A stretch of DNA of 64,000 nt from contig CACNRW010000007.1 of the NCBI GenBank assembly GCA_902622875.1, forward strand, positions 17,219 to 81,218, in the 5' to 3' direction. The position numbers were made by a program, and so were the translations under genes. Of this stretch, positions 57,385 to 64,000 are shown one piece after another (position 1 is the first letter of the stretch; every line of letters starts with the position of its first letter). This DNA comes from an uncultured SAR116 cluster alpha proteobacterium. GTDB lineage: Bacteria; Pseudomonadota; Alphaproteobacteria; Puniceispirillales; Marisalimonadaceae. The notes beneath the pieces are model-generated. The model was not told the DNA's origin, did no database searches, and saw nothing but the letters and a program-made list of their open reading frames with translations.

Positions 57385-58599
57385 ATGAAATCAGTAGAAA
57401 TTAAAAAAAACTTACCAAAAGAATGTTTTCATAAAATTTGTGTTGTAGGCGGAGGTTTGACAGGTGCTATTATGACCTTAATGCTTAAAAAGTCTAATTT
57501 ATTTAAATCGGATGAAATTGGATGGATTAAACCTAAAATTAAGGCCTCCAATGACATACGAACTACGTTTTTTAATGAAAAGAGTTTAGAGTTACTTAAA
57601 GGATTAAATCTATTAAAAAATCTTGGGAGTAATGATTATACATATATAAAAAAAATTCAGGTATTTGGAATGGATAGCTTATCTCCTTTAGAATGGTATT
57701 ATTCCGAACCAGAATTAAATTTTGGAGCCGTTATTAAAAATGACATTATTTTAAAATCTGTTATTGAACAGTTAAATGATATCAAACATTATGAAAGTTT
57801 GGTTACAAACACTCAACACGATGATTTTGAAAGAACTTTGTATTTAAAAGATAAAACAATTATAAAAACCTATTTAGTTTTAGCTGCAGATGGCAAAAAT
57901 TCCTATCTAAGAAAGTTATTGTCAATAAGGGCTTTTCAGAAAAAAGTTAACCACGTAGCTCTATCTGGATTTTTACAAAAGTCAAAAAATCATAACAATA
58001 CTGCTATTCAAGCTTTTACAGATTTAGGCCCTATTGGTCTTTTGCCATTTGAAAATACAAATATTATCAATTTTGTTCAAAGTATTGAAGAAAGTAAATG
58101 TAAACAAATTTTATCAAAAACTAACCCAGAACAATATATATGCGATAACTTGAATGGTTTTTTTTCTCACGTTGACTTTAAATTTAAGCCTTTAAAAAAA
58201 GTGAACCAATTTAATAATATATTATCTAGTTGGAAACTAGATTTAAACTTCATAGTCAATCCAACAGCATATAGGGCAATATTAATTGGTGATGCTGCAC
58301 ATTCAATACACCCTCTTGCTGGACAAGGGTTCAACTTAGCTTTAAGGGATTGTTCTTCAGTAATAAAATCAATAAGTGATAATTTAAAGTTTGGACATGA
58401 TCTAGGCGAAAACTCTATTTTAAATTCTTATAAAGATGATAGATTACCTAAAACCTTAGCAATGACTACAATTACTGATTTTCTTTTTTATGGATTTACA
58501 TCTAAGTCCAAAAAAACACAGTTATTTTTGACAAAGGGAATGGAGACGTTGAATAAAACTAAGTTGAAAAATATATTTAGAGATATTGCTTCAGTTTAA
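57385..58599 (+). CDS. UbiH/COQ6-family FAD monooxygenase
   Basis: The 404-residue protein is a flavin monooxygenase of the ubiquinone hydroxylase group. FAD motifs are KICVVGGGLTGAIMTLML near the N-terminus, VLAADGKNSYLRKLL in the middle, and ILIGDAAHSIHPLAGQGFNLALRD near residue 305, the UbiH/UbiF/Coq6 signature. It should hydroxylate the ubiquinone ring at one of three positions; which one cannot be told (ubiH, ubiF, ubiI and ubiL types are similar). It is divergent from dapC, and its last nine bases overlap the DUF971 gene. Confidence 0.88.
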   Translation: MKSVEIKKNLPKECFHKICVVGGGLTGAIMTLMLKKSNLFKSDEIGWIKPKIKASNDIRTTFFNEKSLELLKGLNLLKNLGSNDYTYIKKIQVFGMDSLSPLEWYYSEPELNFGAVIKNDIILKSVIEQLNDIKHYESLVTNTQHDDFERTLYLKDKTIIKTYLVLAADGKNSYLRKLLSIRAFQKKVNHVALSGFLQKSKNHNNTAIQAFTDLGPIGLLPFENTNIINFVQSIEESKCKQILSKTNPEQYICDNLNGFFSHVDFKFKPLKKVNQFNNILSSWKLDLNFIVNPTAYRAILIGDAAHSIHPLAGQGFNLALRDCSSVIKSISDNLKFGHDLGENSILNSYKDDRLPKTLAMTTITDFLFYGFTSKSKKTQLFLTKGMETLNKTKLKNIFRDIASV

Positions 58600-58926
58600 T
58601 TGCAGGGAATTATAATAACTTTCTATGTATTTTTTTTGATGTTTGCCGTAGTCGTATAATAAATTCCAACTAAAAATTCCAGAACTGTGGTTATCAGAAA
58701 AAATAATCCTTATCGCATAATTTCCAACTTCCTCAATTTTATTTATCAATACATTTTTCTTATTTTTTACTATTATTTTTGGACCTCCGTGACCTTGGAC
58801 ATCTGCAGAAGGACATTCTACTCTAAGTAGTTCGGCAGAAATTTTAAAACTAGATTCGTCATTAAATAAAATAAATAAATATTCACCATTTTTTAATTTT
58901 TCTATAGAGACCGGCCAAACTTCCAT
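58591..58926 (-). CDS. DUF971 (gamma-butyrobetaine hydroxylase N-domain-like) protein
   Basis: The 111-residue protein is a stand-alone DUF971 domain. Signatures are SAELLRVECPSADVQGHG near residue 30, VGNYAIRIIFSDNHSSGIFSWNLLYDYG, and a C-terminal Tyr-rich helix. Such proteins occur in Alpha- and Gammaproteobacteria, often near iron-sulfur or ubiquinone genes; a role in Fe-S cluster handling has been proposed for the family but not shown here. It overlaps the tail of the UbiH-like gene by nine bases, head facing the Lon-domain gene. Confidence 0.85.
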   Translation of the reverse strand: MEVWPVSIEKLKNGEYLFILFNDESSFKISAELLRVECPSADVQGHGGPKIIVKNKKNVLINKIEEVGNYAIRIIFSDNHSSGIFSWNLLYDYGKHQKKYIESYYNSLQLN

Positions 58927-59036
58927 ATGAAATATTCCTTTTAAAGTTTAAACTATTTCGTGTTAACTCTAACTATCTTAAAGAAATTATAATGTAATAA
59001 AAACACATGTAATTATTTTAGTTGAGAACATTTGCC

Positions 59037-59690
59037 TCAATGTTTAACAATTTGTGAAATATCTTCTTGACTGGCATAACTCTCTATAATTGATTGTAAC
59101 AAATCACCCCTTTTAGATATTGATACTGTTTCTAACAACAACTGTTTTTCTTCAAATGCAAGAGGGCAAATCATCGTTATTTGATCAACAAAGTTATAAT
59201 CGTTACAGTTATCAATTACTTCAAAGTTAACTTTAATATTTTTAATCTTAAAATATTTTTTTAGTGATGACTTTAGACTTGTAAATTTTTCATTTATGTT
59301 TTGTTTTTTTAAGTCTTGACTAAATCTATCCCATTTAATTTGGGCTTCTTTAAAATTTTTTCTATTAGTCTTTTCAGAAATTAGCTCAAATCTACTCAAG
59401 CCTTTTAAAGTTATCAGATACCTCTTATCTTCTGTTTCTTCAAACTTTATAATTTTACCTGCACAACCAACGTCATAAAGTTTGTTTTGATTAGAATTGT
59501 TGGGTTGTATTATTCCAACTAACCTACTCTTTGACGAAACAGCTTTATTAATCATTTCTAAATAACGTGTTTCAAAAATATTTAATGGGAGATACGTATT
59601 GGGAAACATTACCACCCCTTCAAGAGGAAATACTGGTATGAGATCAGGAAGTCCATTATCAATATTATTGTTAATTGTCATTTGATACAT
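59037..59690 (-). CDS. LON-substrate-binding-domain protein
   Basis: The product (about 217 residues) is a stand-alone Lon N-terminal domain without ATPase or protease. PVFPLEGVVMFPNTYLPLNIFETRYLEMI is the domain signature (seen in parts), followed by VGIIQPN, GCAGKIIKFEETEDKRYLI, LKGLSRFEL, and ICPLAFEEKQLLLE. The frame is open upstream to 59738, but that overlaps the thioredoxin gene by 38 bases; Met at 59690 or 59681 is a better start. Stand-alone LON proteins are common next to ybbN-like thioredoxins in Alphaproteobacteria, as here; function is unknown, substrate selection for proteolysis is a guess. Confidence 0.85.
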   Translation of the reverse strand: MYQMTINNNIDNGLPDLIPVFPLEGVVMFPNTYLPLNIFETRYLEMINKAVSSKSRLVGIIQPNNSNQNKLYDVGCAGKIIKFEETEDKRYLITLKGLSRFELISEKTNRKNFKEAQIKWDRFSQDLKKQNINEKFTSLKSSLKKYFKIKNIKVNFEVIDNCNDYNFVDQITMICPLAFEEKQLLLETVSISKRGDLLQSIIESYASQEDISQIVKH

Positions 59691-59700
59691 ATACTTTTTT

Positions 59701-60609
59701 CTATGAAAATAGTAAAGTAGCAAGCTTTCTTCTTGCATTTATTGTTTCTTCGGCTTCAAAACCAGCAGATGTAAAAAATTCTAATAATTGTTTTCTAGCT
59801 TTTTGTTCTTTCCAATCTCTATCTATTTTAATTGATGTTAATAACATATCAAAAGAAGCTTCTATTTCATTATTTCCAAACAAGGCGATGGCCATTTCTA
59901 ATAAATAATCTAAATTTTGTGGATCTTTTTTCAAATTATCTTTTAATACTTGTATGTTTTCCTTCGCTTTAAACGCCTTCTCTGAGGTGCTTAGAGATAA
60001 TAAAGCGTCTGTAACAGGTTTAGAGTTTTGTATTTCAGCGTCTAATTCATCAATGATATTTCTAACTTCTTTAAACTTATTAAGACCAATCATTGATCTA
60101 ATTAGAGTTCCAAAACCTAATTGGCTTTCAGGATCAAATTGTAAAATTTTTTGAGCAATATTTAACGCATCACTCCAATTCCTCTCTTCAATTTTTTGTT
60201 GAGCAGTTGCAAGTAAGACTTCGACTTCTTCACCAGGTCCTGATAAATTTGCTGATTTTCTTACAAACTCTAAAATTTCACTATTAATTTTAACACCTTG
60301 GAACCCATCAACTACTTTACCTTCAAAAAATGTATAAACTGTGGGAATTGATTGAATTCTTAATTGAGCAGCAATATCTTGATTTTGATCTATATCAATT
60401 TTAGCTAAAGTGATTTTTTCCCATTGATCTTTTACAGCGTTTTCTAATAATGGCGTAAGCTGTTTACAGGGTTCACACCAAGGAGCCCAAAAGTCTACTA
60501 TTATTGGTTTTTCCTTCGAAGCTTCAATTACATCGGTCATAAACGTGTCAGCATTCACATCAATGATGTTAGTTTTTGAAATCATGCTATCTTTATCAAT
60601 ATTATTCAT
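59701..60609 (-). CDS. Thioredoxin-TPR chaperedoxin (CnoX/YbbN-like)
   Basis: The 302-residue protein joins a thioredoxin domain (residues ~15-120, active site FWAPWCEPCK with Cys45 and Cys48) to a TPR-like helical domain with ALNIAQKILQFDPESQLGF. Escherichia coli YbbN/CnoX has SXXC and lacks redox activity; here CxxC is intact, as usual in Alphaproteobacteria, so it can act as an oxidoreductase and as a holdase that passes clients to GroEL/DnaK. It starts the two-gene unit with the LON-domain gene, 10 bases apart. Confidence 0.9.
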   Translation of the reverse strand: MNNIDKDSMISKTNIIDVNADTFMTDVIEASKEKPIIVDFWAPWCEPCKQLTPLLENAVKDQWEKITLAKIDIDQNQDIAAQLRIQSIPTVYTFFEGKVVDGFQGVKINSEILEFVRKSANLSGPGEEVEVLLATAQQKIEERNWSDALNIAQKILQFDPESQLGFGTLIRSMIGLNKFKEVRNIIDELDAEIQNSKPVTDALLSLSTSEKAFKAKENIQVLKDNLKKDPQNLDYLLEMAIALFGNNEIEASFDMLLTSIKIDRDWKEQKARKQLLEFFTSAGFEAEETINARRKLATLLFS

Positions 60610-60765
60610 TATTTTAATGTTCTCCTTTTAATAAAATATTTACATTGATACAGTTGTAAATTTATTCAACAACATATTACAAAATACTACAATTGACCAA
60701 TCTTGAAAGTGTGTATATTTAATTATTATTATTATATTAAATCATTATAAAATTGATACTTTGAT

Positions 60766-61725
60766 ATGACTAAAAAACTGAATATTGCTCTAATCGGTTG
60801 TGGTAGCTGGGGGAAAAATATAGCCAGAAACTTACATAAAATAGGGGTGTTAGCTTGTATATATGATACAGACCAAAGTTTATCACAAAAATTTTGTCAC
60901 GATTTTAATTTACCCTGCTATACGATTAACGATATTTTTAAAAATGAAAATATACAAGCCTTAGTAATAGCAACATCTGCTAAAACACATAAAGATTTAG
61001 CCGAAGAGGCTCTAATTAATAATAAGGATATTTTAATAGAAAAACCATTTTGCTTATCTTTGTCTGATGCAAATACCCTTTCAGAATTAGCTATAAAGAA
61101 AAATAGAGTTTTAATGGTTGGACATCTATTAAATTATCATAATGCATTTATCAAAATGAAAGATCTTATTATAGAAGGTAAAATAGGAGAGACCAAAAAT
61201 ATTCGGGCTCACAGGTTAGCTTTAGGTGCTATTCGTTCGCATGAGTCTGTTTTATATGACTTAGCAGCACATGATATATCTATGGTTCTTGCTATAATGC
61301 AAGAATTACCAGTGGAGATAAATGCTCACTCCATTCATCATAATTCTAATATTGGACCAGATGCAATTAGTATTAAGCTCTCTTTCAAAAAAGGGGCTAC
61401 AGCATTAATAAATTGTGATTGGATGTGTCCTTATAAAGAACATAAGTTTTCTGTTATTGGTTCTAAAGGATCTCTAATATTTGATGATATACAAAGCTGG
61501 TCAAAAAAACTTTGTTATAATCCATCAAGTATTAACTCAGATAATTCTATTGATATGTTCCCAATTGAAAAAATTATACTTAAAGAAAGTGAACCCCTCA
61601 AAAATGAGTTAGAAGAATTTATTAGCTGTGTACAAGCAAGGAAAAAACCTTTAACAGATCATCAAGAAGCAGTTAATGTCCAAAGTGTGATGCAGATGAT
61701 AGAAAAAAAACTACAAAATATTTAG
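60766..61725 (+). CDS. Gfo/Idh/MocA-family sugar oxidoreductase (WbpB-like)
   Basis: The 319-residue protein has an N-terminal Rossmann fold (IALIGCGSWGKNIARNLH), the family Lys in ILIEKPFCLSL, and a GHLLNYHNAFIKM segment; the second domain includes LYDLAAHDISMV with a conserved His. It resembles the oxidoreductases that make 3-keto sugar nucleotides in 2,3-diamino-sugar pathways (WbpB/WlbA). The next gene, seven bases away, encodes a DegT aminotransferase, which would act on that 3-keto product. Alternative substrates such as inositol or other sugars remain possible. Confidence 0.82.
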   Translation: MTKKLNIALIGCGSWGKNIARNLHKIGVLACIYDTDQSLSQKFCHDFNLPCYTINDIFKNENIQALVIATSAKTHKDLAEEALINNKDILIEKPFCLSLSDANTLSELAIKKNRVLMVGHLLNYHNAFIKMKDLIIEGKIGETKNIRAHRLALGAIRSHESVLYDLAAHDISMVLAIMQELPVEINAHSIHHNSNIGPDAISIKLSFKKGATALINCDWMCPYKEHKFSVIGSKGSLIFDDIQSWSKKLCYNPSSINSDNSIDMFPIEKIILKESEPLKNELEEFISCVQARKKPLTDHQEAVNVQSVMQMIEKKLQNI

Positions 61726-61732
61726 GTCACTC

Positions 61733-62872
61733 ATGATACCATTTATTGATTTAAAATCTCAACAGAAACTTATTCGTAATAAAATCGAAGAACGTATAAA
61801 AACAGTTTTGGATCATGGACAATATATTTTAGGACCAGAGGTTAAGGAGCTTGAAAAAAAGCTTAGTATTTTCACTGGTGCAAAATATGTATTATGTTGT
61901 TCGAGTGGGACAGATGCATTGTTATTAGCTCTTTTGGGACTAAAACTCAAAGCAGGTGAGGGTGTAATAGTACCTGCCTTTTCATTTGCATCATCTGCAG
62001 AAGTTATGCCCTTGTTAGGAGCAATACCAGTTTTTATAGACGTAGAAAAAGATACATTTAACTTAGATCCAAGTAAGCTAGCTGATGCTTTTAAAACAGC
62101 TACAGAAATAGGAATTAAAGTTAAAGGCATAATGTCTGTTGGGTTATTTGGACAAACTGCTCATATGAAACCAATCAATGAATTTGCCAAAAATAATAAC
62201 TTGTGGGTTCTTGACGATGCAGCCCAGTCATTTGGAGGAAAATATTATGGGAATAATGTTGGAAACCTCTGCGAAGTATCTGCAACTTCATTTTTTCCCG
62301 CAAAACCACTAGGATGCTACGGTGATGGAGGTGCTATTTTTACAAATGATCCTGAAATATACGAAATAGCTAACTCTTCTCATGTTCATGGAATGGGCAA
62401 AAATAGATATGAATATGAAAGAATTGGTATGAATGCTCGAATATCAACCATTCAAGCTGCAATATTATTAGAAAAACTTGAAATTTTTCCTTCAGAGTTA
62501 AGAAAAAGACAGAACGTTGCCCATAATTATAATAAACATCTTAATGATTTAAAACTTAATATAAAATTACCTTTAATTAAAAATAAATGCGTAAGTAGTT
62601 GGGCTCAATATACTATAATATTACCTGAGAACATTGATAGATCTAAGCTGCAACAAGAGTTGAATTCTAAAGGTATTCCGACCGCAATATATTATCCCAT
62701 TCCACTCAGTGAACACGAACCTTACAAGAACTTCCCAATATCTAAAGGTGGACTATCAAATACAAATTACCTAGCACGAAACGTTTTATCATTGCCTATG
62801 CATCCATATTTAACCGAGGATGACATTATCAACATTTCAAAAAATATTCATGAAGCTTTTAAAAATAACTAA
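61733..62872 (+). CDS. DegT/DnrJ/EryC1-type sugar aminotransferase (WbpE-like)
   Basis: The 379-residue PLP enzyme opens with MIPFIDLKSQQKLIRNKI and HGQYILGPEVKELEKKL, then CSSGTDALLLAL, DDAAQSFGG with the PLP Asp, and TSFFPAKPLGCYGDGGAIF with the Schiff-base Lys. This is the sugar-nucleotide aminotransferase group; the closest pattern is WbpE/WlbC, which aminates UDP-3-keto-GlcNAcA. Together with the upstream oxidoreductase it could make a 3-amino sugar for surface glycan. The N-acetyltransferase and the first 6-dehydrogenase of that route are not in the window. Confidence 0.87.
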   Translation: MIPFIDLKSQQKLIRNKIEERIKTVLDHGQYILGPEVKELEKKLSIFTGAKYVLCCSSGTDALLLALLGLKLKAGEGVIVPAFSFASSAEVMPLLGAIPVFIDVEKDTFNLDPSKLADAFKTATEIGIKVKGIMSVGLFGQTAHMKPINEFAKNNNLWVLDDAAQSFGGKYYGNNVGNLCEVSATSFFPAKPLGCYGDGGAIFTNDPEIYEIANSSHVHGMGKNRYEYERIGMNARISTIQAAILLEKLEIFPSELRKRQNVAHNYNKHLNDLKLNIKLPLIKNKCVSSWAQYTIILPENIDRSKLQQELNSKGIPTAIYYPIPLSEHEPYKNFPISKGGLSNTNYLARNVLSLPMHPYLTEDDIINISKNIHEAFKNN

Positions 62873-62885
62873 TTTTTGATTTTTC

Positions 62886-62913
62886 TTGATACTATCAATT
62901 AGAATGTTATATT
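62886..62913 (+). promoter_or_regulatory. Promoter of tRNA-Gly
   Basis: TTGATA (62886-62891) and TATATT (62908-62913) match the sigma-70 consensus at 5 of 6 positions each with a 16-base spacer. Initiation about seven bases later would leave a short 5' leader before the tRNA at 62927. The promoter lies 13 bases after the stop of the aminotransferase gene. Confidence 0.6.
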
Positions 62914-62926
62914 TCATTTTAATTAA

Positions 62927-63001
62927 GCGGGCGTAGCTCAGTGGTAGAGCATCTCGTTGCCAACGAGAATGTCGAGAGTTCGAATCTCTTCGCCCGCTCC
63001 A
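62927..63001 (+). tRNA. tRNA-Gly (anticodon GCC)
   Basis: A complete cloverleaf is present: acceptor GCGGGCG pairs with CGCCCGC, D arm GCTC/GAGC with loop AGTGGTA, anticodon stem TCTCG/CGAGA with loop TTGCCAA giving anticodon GCC, and T arm GAGAG/CTCTT with loop TTCGAAT (one G-T pair). Discriminator T is followed by an encoded CCA ending at 63001. It should read GGC and GGU codons. Confidence 0.97.
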
Positions 63002-63174
63002 ATTTCATAATTGTAGAAAAGCTTGTCCACAGATATTTTGAACAAAAAGCAGTTCCAAAATATTTGTCAGGCAAAAGAAAAGTATAAACCAAATAAATTT
63101 TTAAGTCTGAAATTGTTTATTACAATACTTTCAATAATGACAACTCAAAGTTATTTTCCATTATATTCCTATGA

Positions 63175-63468
63175 TTAGTACTCTTTACTGTTATTAAGTT
63201 CATAAAGAGTTTTACCTTTGTACATCCAAAATTGTGGACCAGCAATTTTACCCCATTCATACCCCATCTCATTAATTATAGTTAATGCTGATTTAGATAA
63301 AGATGTTATTTCACCTTCTATCTTACCAAGTCTTATGAGGTTGTTACGAATAGACTTTTGACTACGATTAAGATTTCTACAGATTTTATAAACAGAGTAA
63401 CCTCCATCAAACATTCTACGAAGTTCAGCTGTCTCATATTTTGTATATCTTCCAACTCTTCTATTCAT
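63175..63468 (-). CDS. Small helix-turn-helix protein
   Basis: The 97-residue protein is not recognised as a named family. Residues about 10-48 look like a homeodomain/GcrA-style helix-turn-helix (ETAELRRMFDGGYSVYKICR then NLNRSQKSIRNNLIRLG), in which the last helix would read DNA. The C-terminal half has several aromatic residues (YEWGKIAGPQFWMYKGKTLY) and no clear domain. It lies 11 bases from the small membrane protein gene upstream and probably shares its transcript. A local regulator is the likely role, by inference. Confidence 0.6.
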   Translation of the reverse strand: MNRRVGRYTKYETAELRRMFDGGYSVYKICRNLNRSQKSIRNNLIRLGKIEGEITSLSKSALTIINEMGYEWGKIAGPQFWMYKGKTLYELNNSKEY

Positions 63469-63479
63469 AATTAAAACTT

Positions 63480-63698
63480 CTAGCTATAATTAATAACCGC
63501 TCCACACCATACTGAAAATGATAACCAAAGTATTGGAATACTATATTCGCAATTATTTTCATATCCGTAATAAATAACAAATGCGAACCATATACCAAAC
63601 CATAAAACCCAGCCTATATGAAAATCATAATCTTTAAGAGCAAGGTAGCCTGTTATAAAAATTATTATTGGAATACCAATAAAATTTCTTAGATTCAT
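63480..63698 (-). CDS. Small membrane protein of unknown function
   Basis: The 72-residue protein is mainly hydrophobic, with two to three membrane helices (about residues 6-22, 28-46 and 52-70), and is rich in Trp and Tyr. There are no recognisable motifs. The start at 63698 is near an AGGA box. It precedes the HTH gene by 11 bases, so the two look like a unit. Confidence 0.55.
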   Translation of the reverse strand: MNLRNFIGIPIIIFITGYLALKDYDFHIGWVLWFGIWFAFVIYYGYENNCEYSIPILWLSFSVWCGAVINYS

Positions 63699-63805
63699 TT
63701 TGCTTGTTCCTTACAGGATTAATTTATTTCAAATTTATCATAAATTAGTAACATAAGAAGACTTTAGTATATTTTAAATTGAATTTTAATTTAGAGGTTA
63801 GAGGT

Positions 63806-64000
63806 ATGTACACAAGAACTCATATTTTTAAATTTGTTAATAAGGTATCAAAAGATTCTTTCAGACTTTTTTGTATTAATTACACAGATACTTTATTTAA
63901 AGACGGTCTCAATTTTTCTTTATTTATTGATATTTCTGACACCTCATTTCAATTCTTAACAGTTTGGAAGTCAGAAAAAGAATGGGCAAAGTCTTATAAA
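63806..64000 (+). CDS. Unrecognised protein, N-terminal part
   Basis: An ATG at 63806, eight bases after AGAGG, opens a frame that is still open at the window end, giving 65 residues that begin MYTRTHIFKFVNKVSKDSF. Alternating hydrophobic strands and the ending LTVWKSEKEWAKSY recall the dimeric alpha-beta barrel of antibiotic biosynthesis monooxygenase-like proteins, but the match is too short to name the family. It is divergent from the membrane protein gene. Confidence 0.5.
   Translation, partial: MYTRTHIFKFVNKVSKDSFRLFCINYTDTLFKDGLNFSLFIDISDTSFQFLTVWKSEKEWAKSYK

Noticed and set aside
63023-63031. DnaA-box-like TTGTCCACA downstream of tRNA-Gly
   Set aside because: A single near-match; no cluster of boxes, dnaA, dnaN, parAB or gidA nearby, so not evidence for an origin.

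Overview
The window is an AT-rich (about 30% GC by eye), tightly packed stretch of chromosome from a Gram-negative bacterium, most likely a free-living marine alphaproteobacterium. The evidence is the sdhCDAB-zapE-mdh-sucCD-sucAB-lpd run, the ffh-rpsP-rimM-trmD-rplS and dapF-mtaB-ftsY blocks, the dapC-ftsK-lolA order, a class-III-like DUF971 gene, and the small intergenic gaps. The exact lineage (SAR11-, SAR116- or AEGEAN-169/HIMB59-like) cannot be settled from sequence reading alone. I see no rRNA, CRISPR array, insertion sequence or prophage.

Layout. 1-57 is the start of an aminotransferase gene that runs off the left edge, followed by a small membrane-anchored protein and an amidase (169-2006). 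2026-7914 (minus) is a seven-gene sugar cassette: glycosyltransferase, glucose-1-phosphate cytidylyltransferase, CDP-glucose 4,6-dehydratase, sugar C-methyltransferase, 3,5-epimerase, SDR reductase and hexapeptide acetyltransferase. It looks built to make and transfer a C-methylated CDP-6-deoxyhexose. 8070-12646 (plus) is a GldA/GldF/GldG-like ABC exporter with a DUF4340 protein. 12650-19731 holds single metabolic genes: acyl-CoA dehydrogenase, VOC protein, MFS transporter, htpG, beta-hydroxyacid dehydrogenase, class II aldolase and an SMR transporter.

19728-33088 (minus) is one long TCA-cycle block, transcribed sdhC to lpd, that encodes succinate dehydrogenase, malate dehydrogenase, succinyl-CoA synthetase and the whole 2-oxoglutarate dehydrogenase complex. 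Its SucB has an unusual domain order: the E3-binding domain lies before the lipoyl domain. 33157-38301 carries a DMT transporter and asd-leuB-leuD-leuC. 38373-43307 is the ribosome, tRNA-modification and SRP block (rplS, trmD, rimM, rpsP with a long repeat-built acidic tail, ffh, ftsY). 43325-46241 is mtaB-dapF-xthA.

46242-53056 is an accessory glycan region (TylF-like and FkbM-like methyltransferases, three glycosyltransferase-like proteins, a small membrane protein and a TPR-glycosyltransferase fusion) set between the core genes xthA and lolA. Core genes resume with lolA, ftsK, dapC, ubiH-like, DUF971, a Lon-N-domain protein and a thioredoxin-TPR protein. 60766-62872 is a WbpB/WbpE-like oxidoreductase-aminotransferase pair, followed by tRNA-Gly(GCC) with a good promoter. 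To the right of the tRNA are small unrecognised genes (an HTH protein, a membrane protein and a partial ORF), a layout compatible with the edge of an accessory region.
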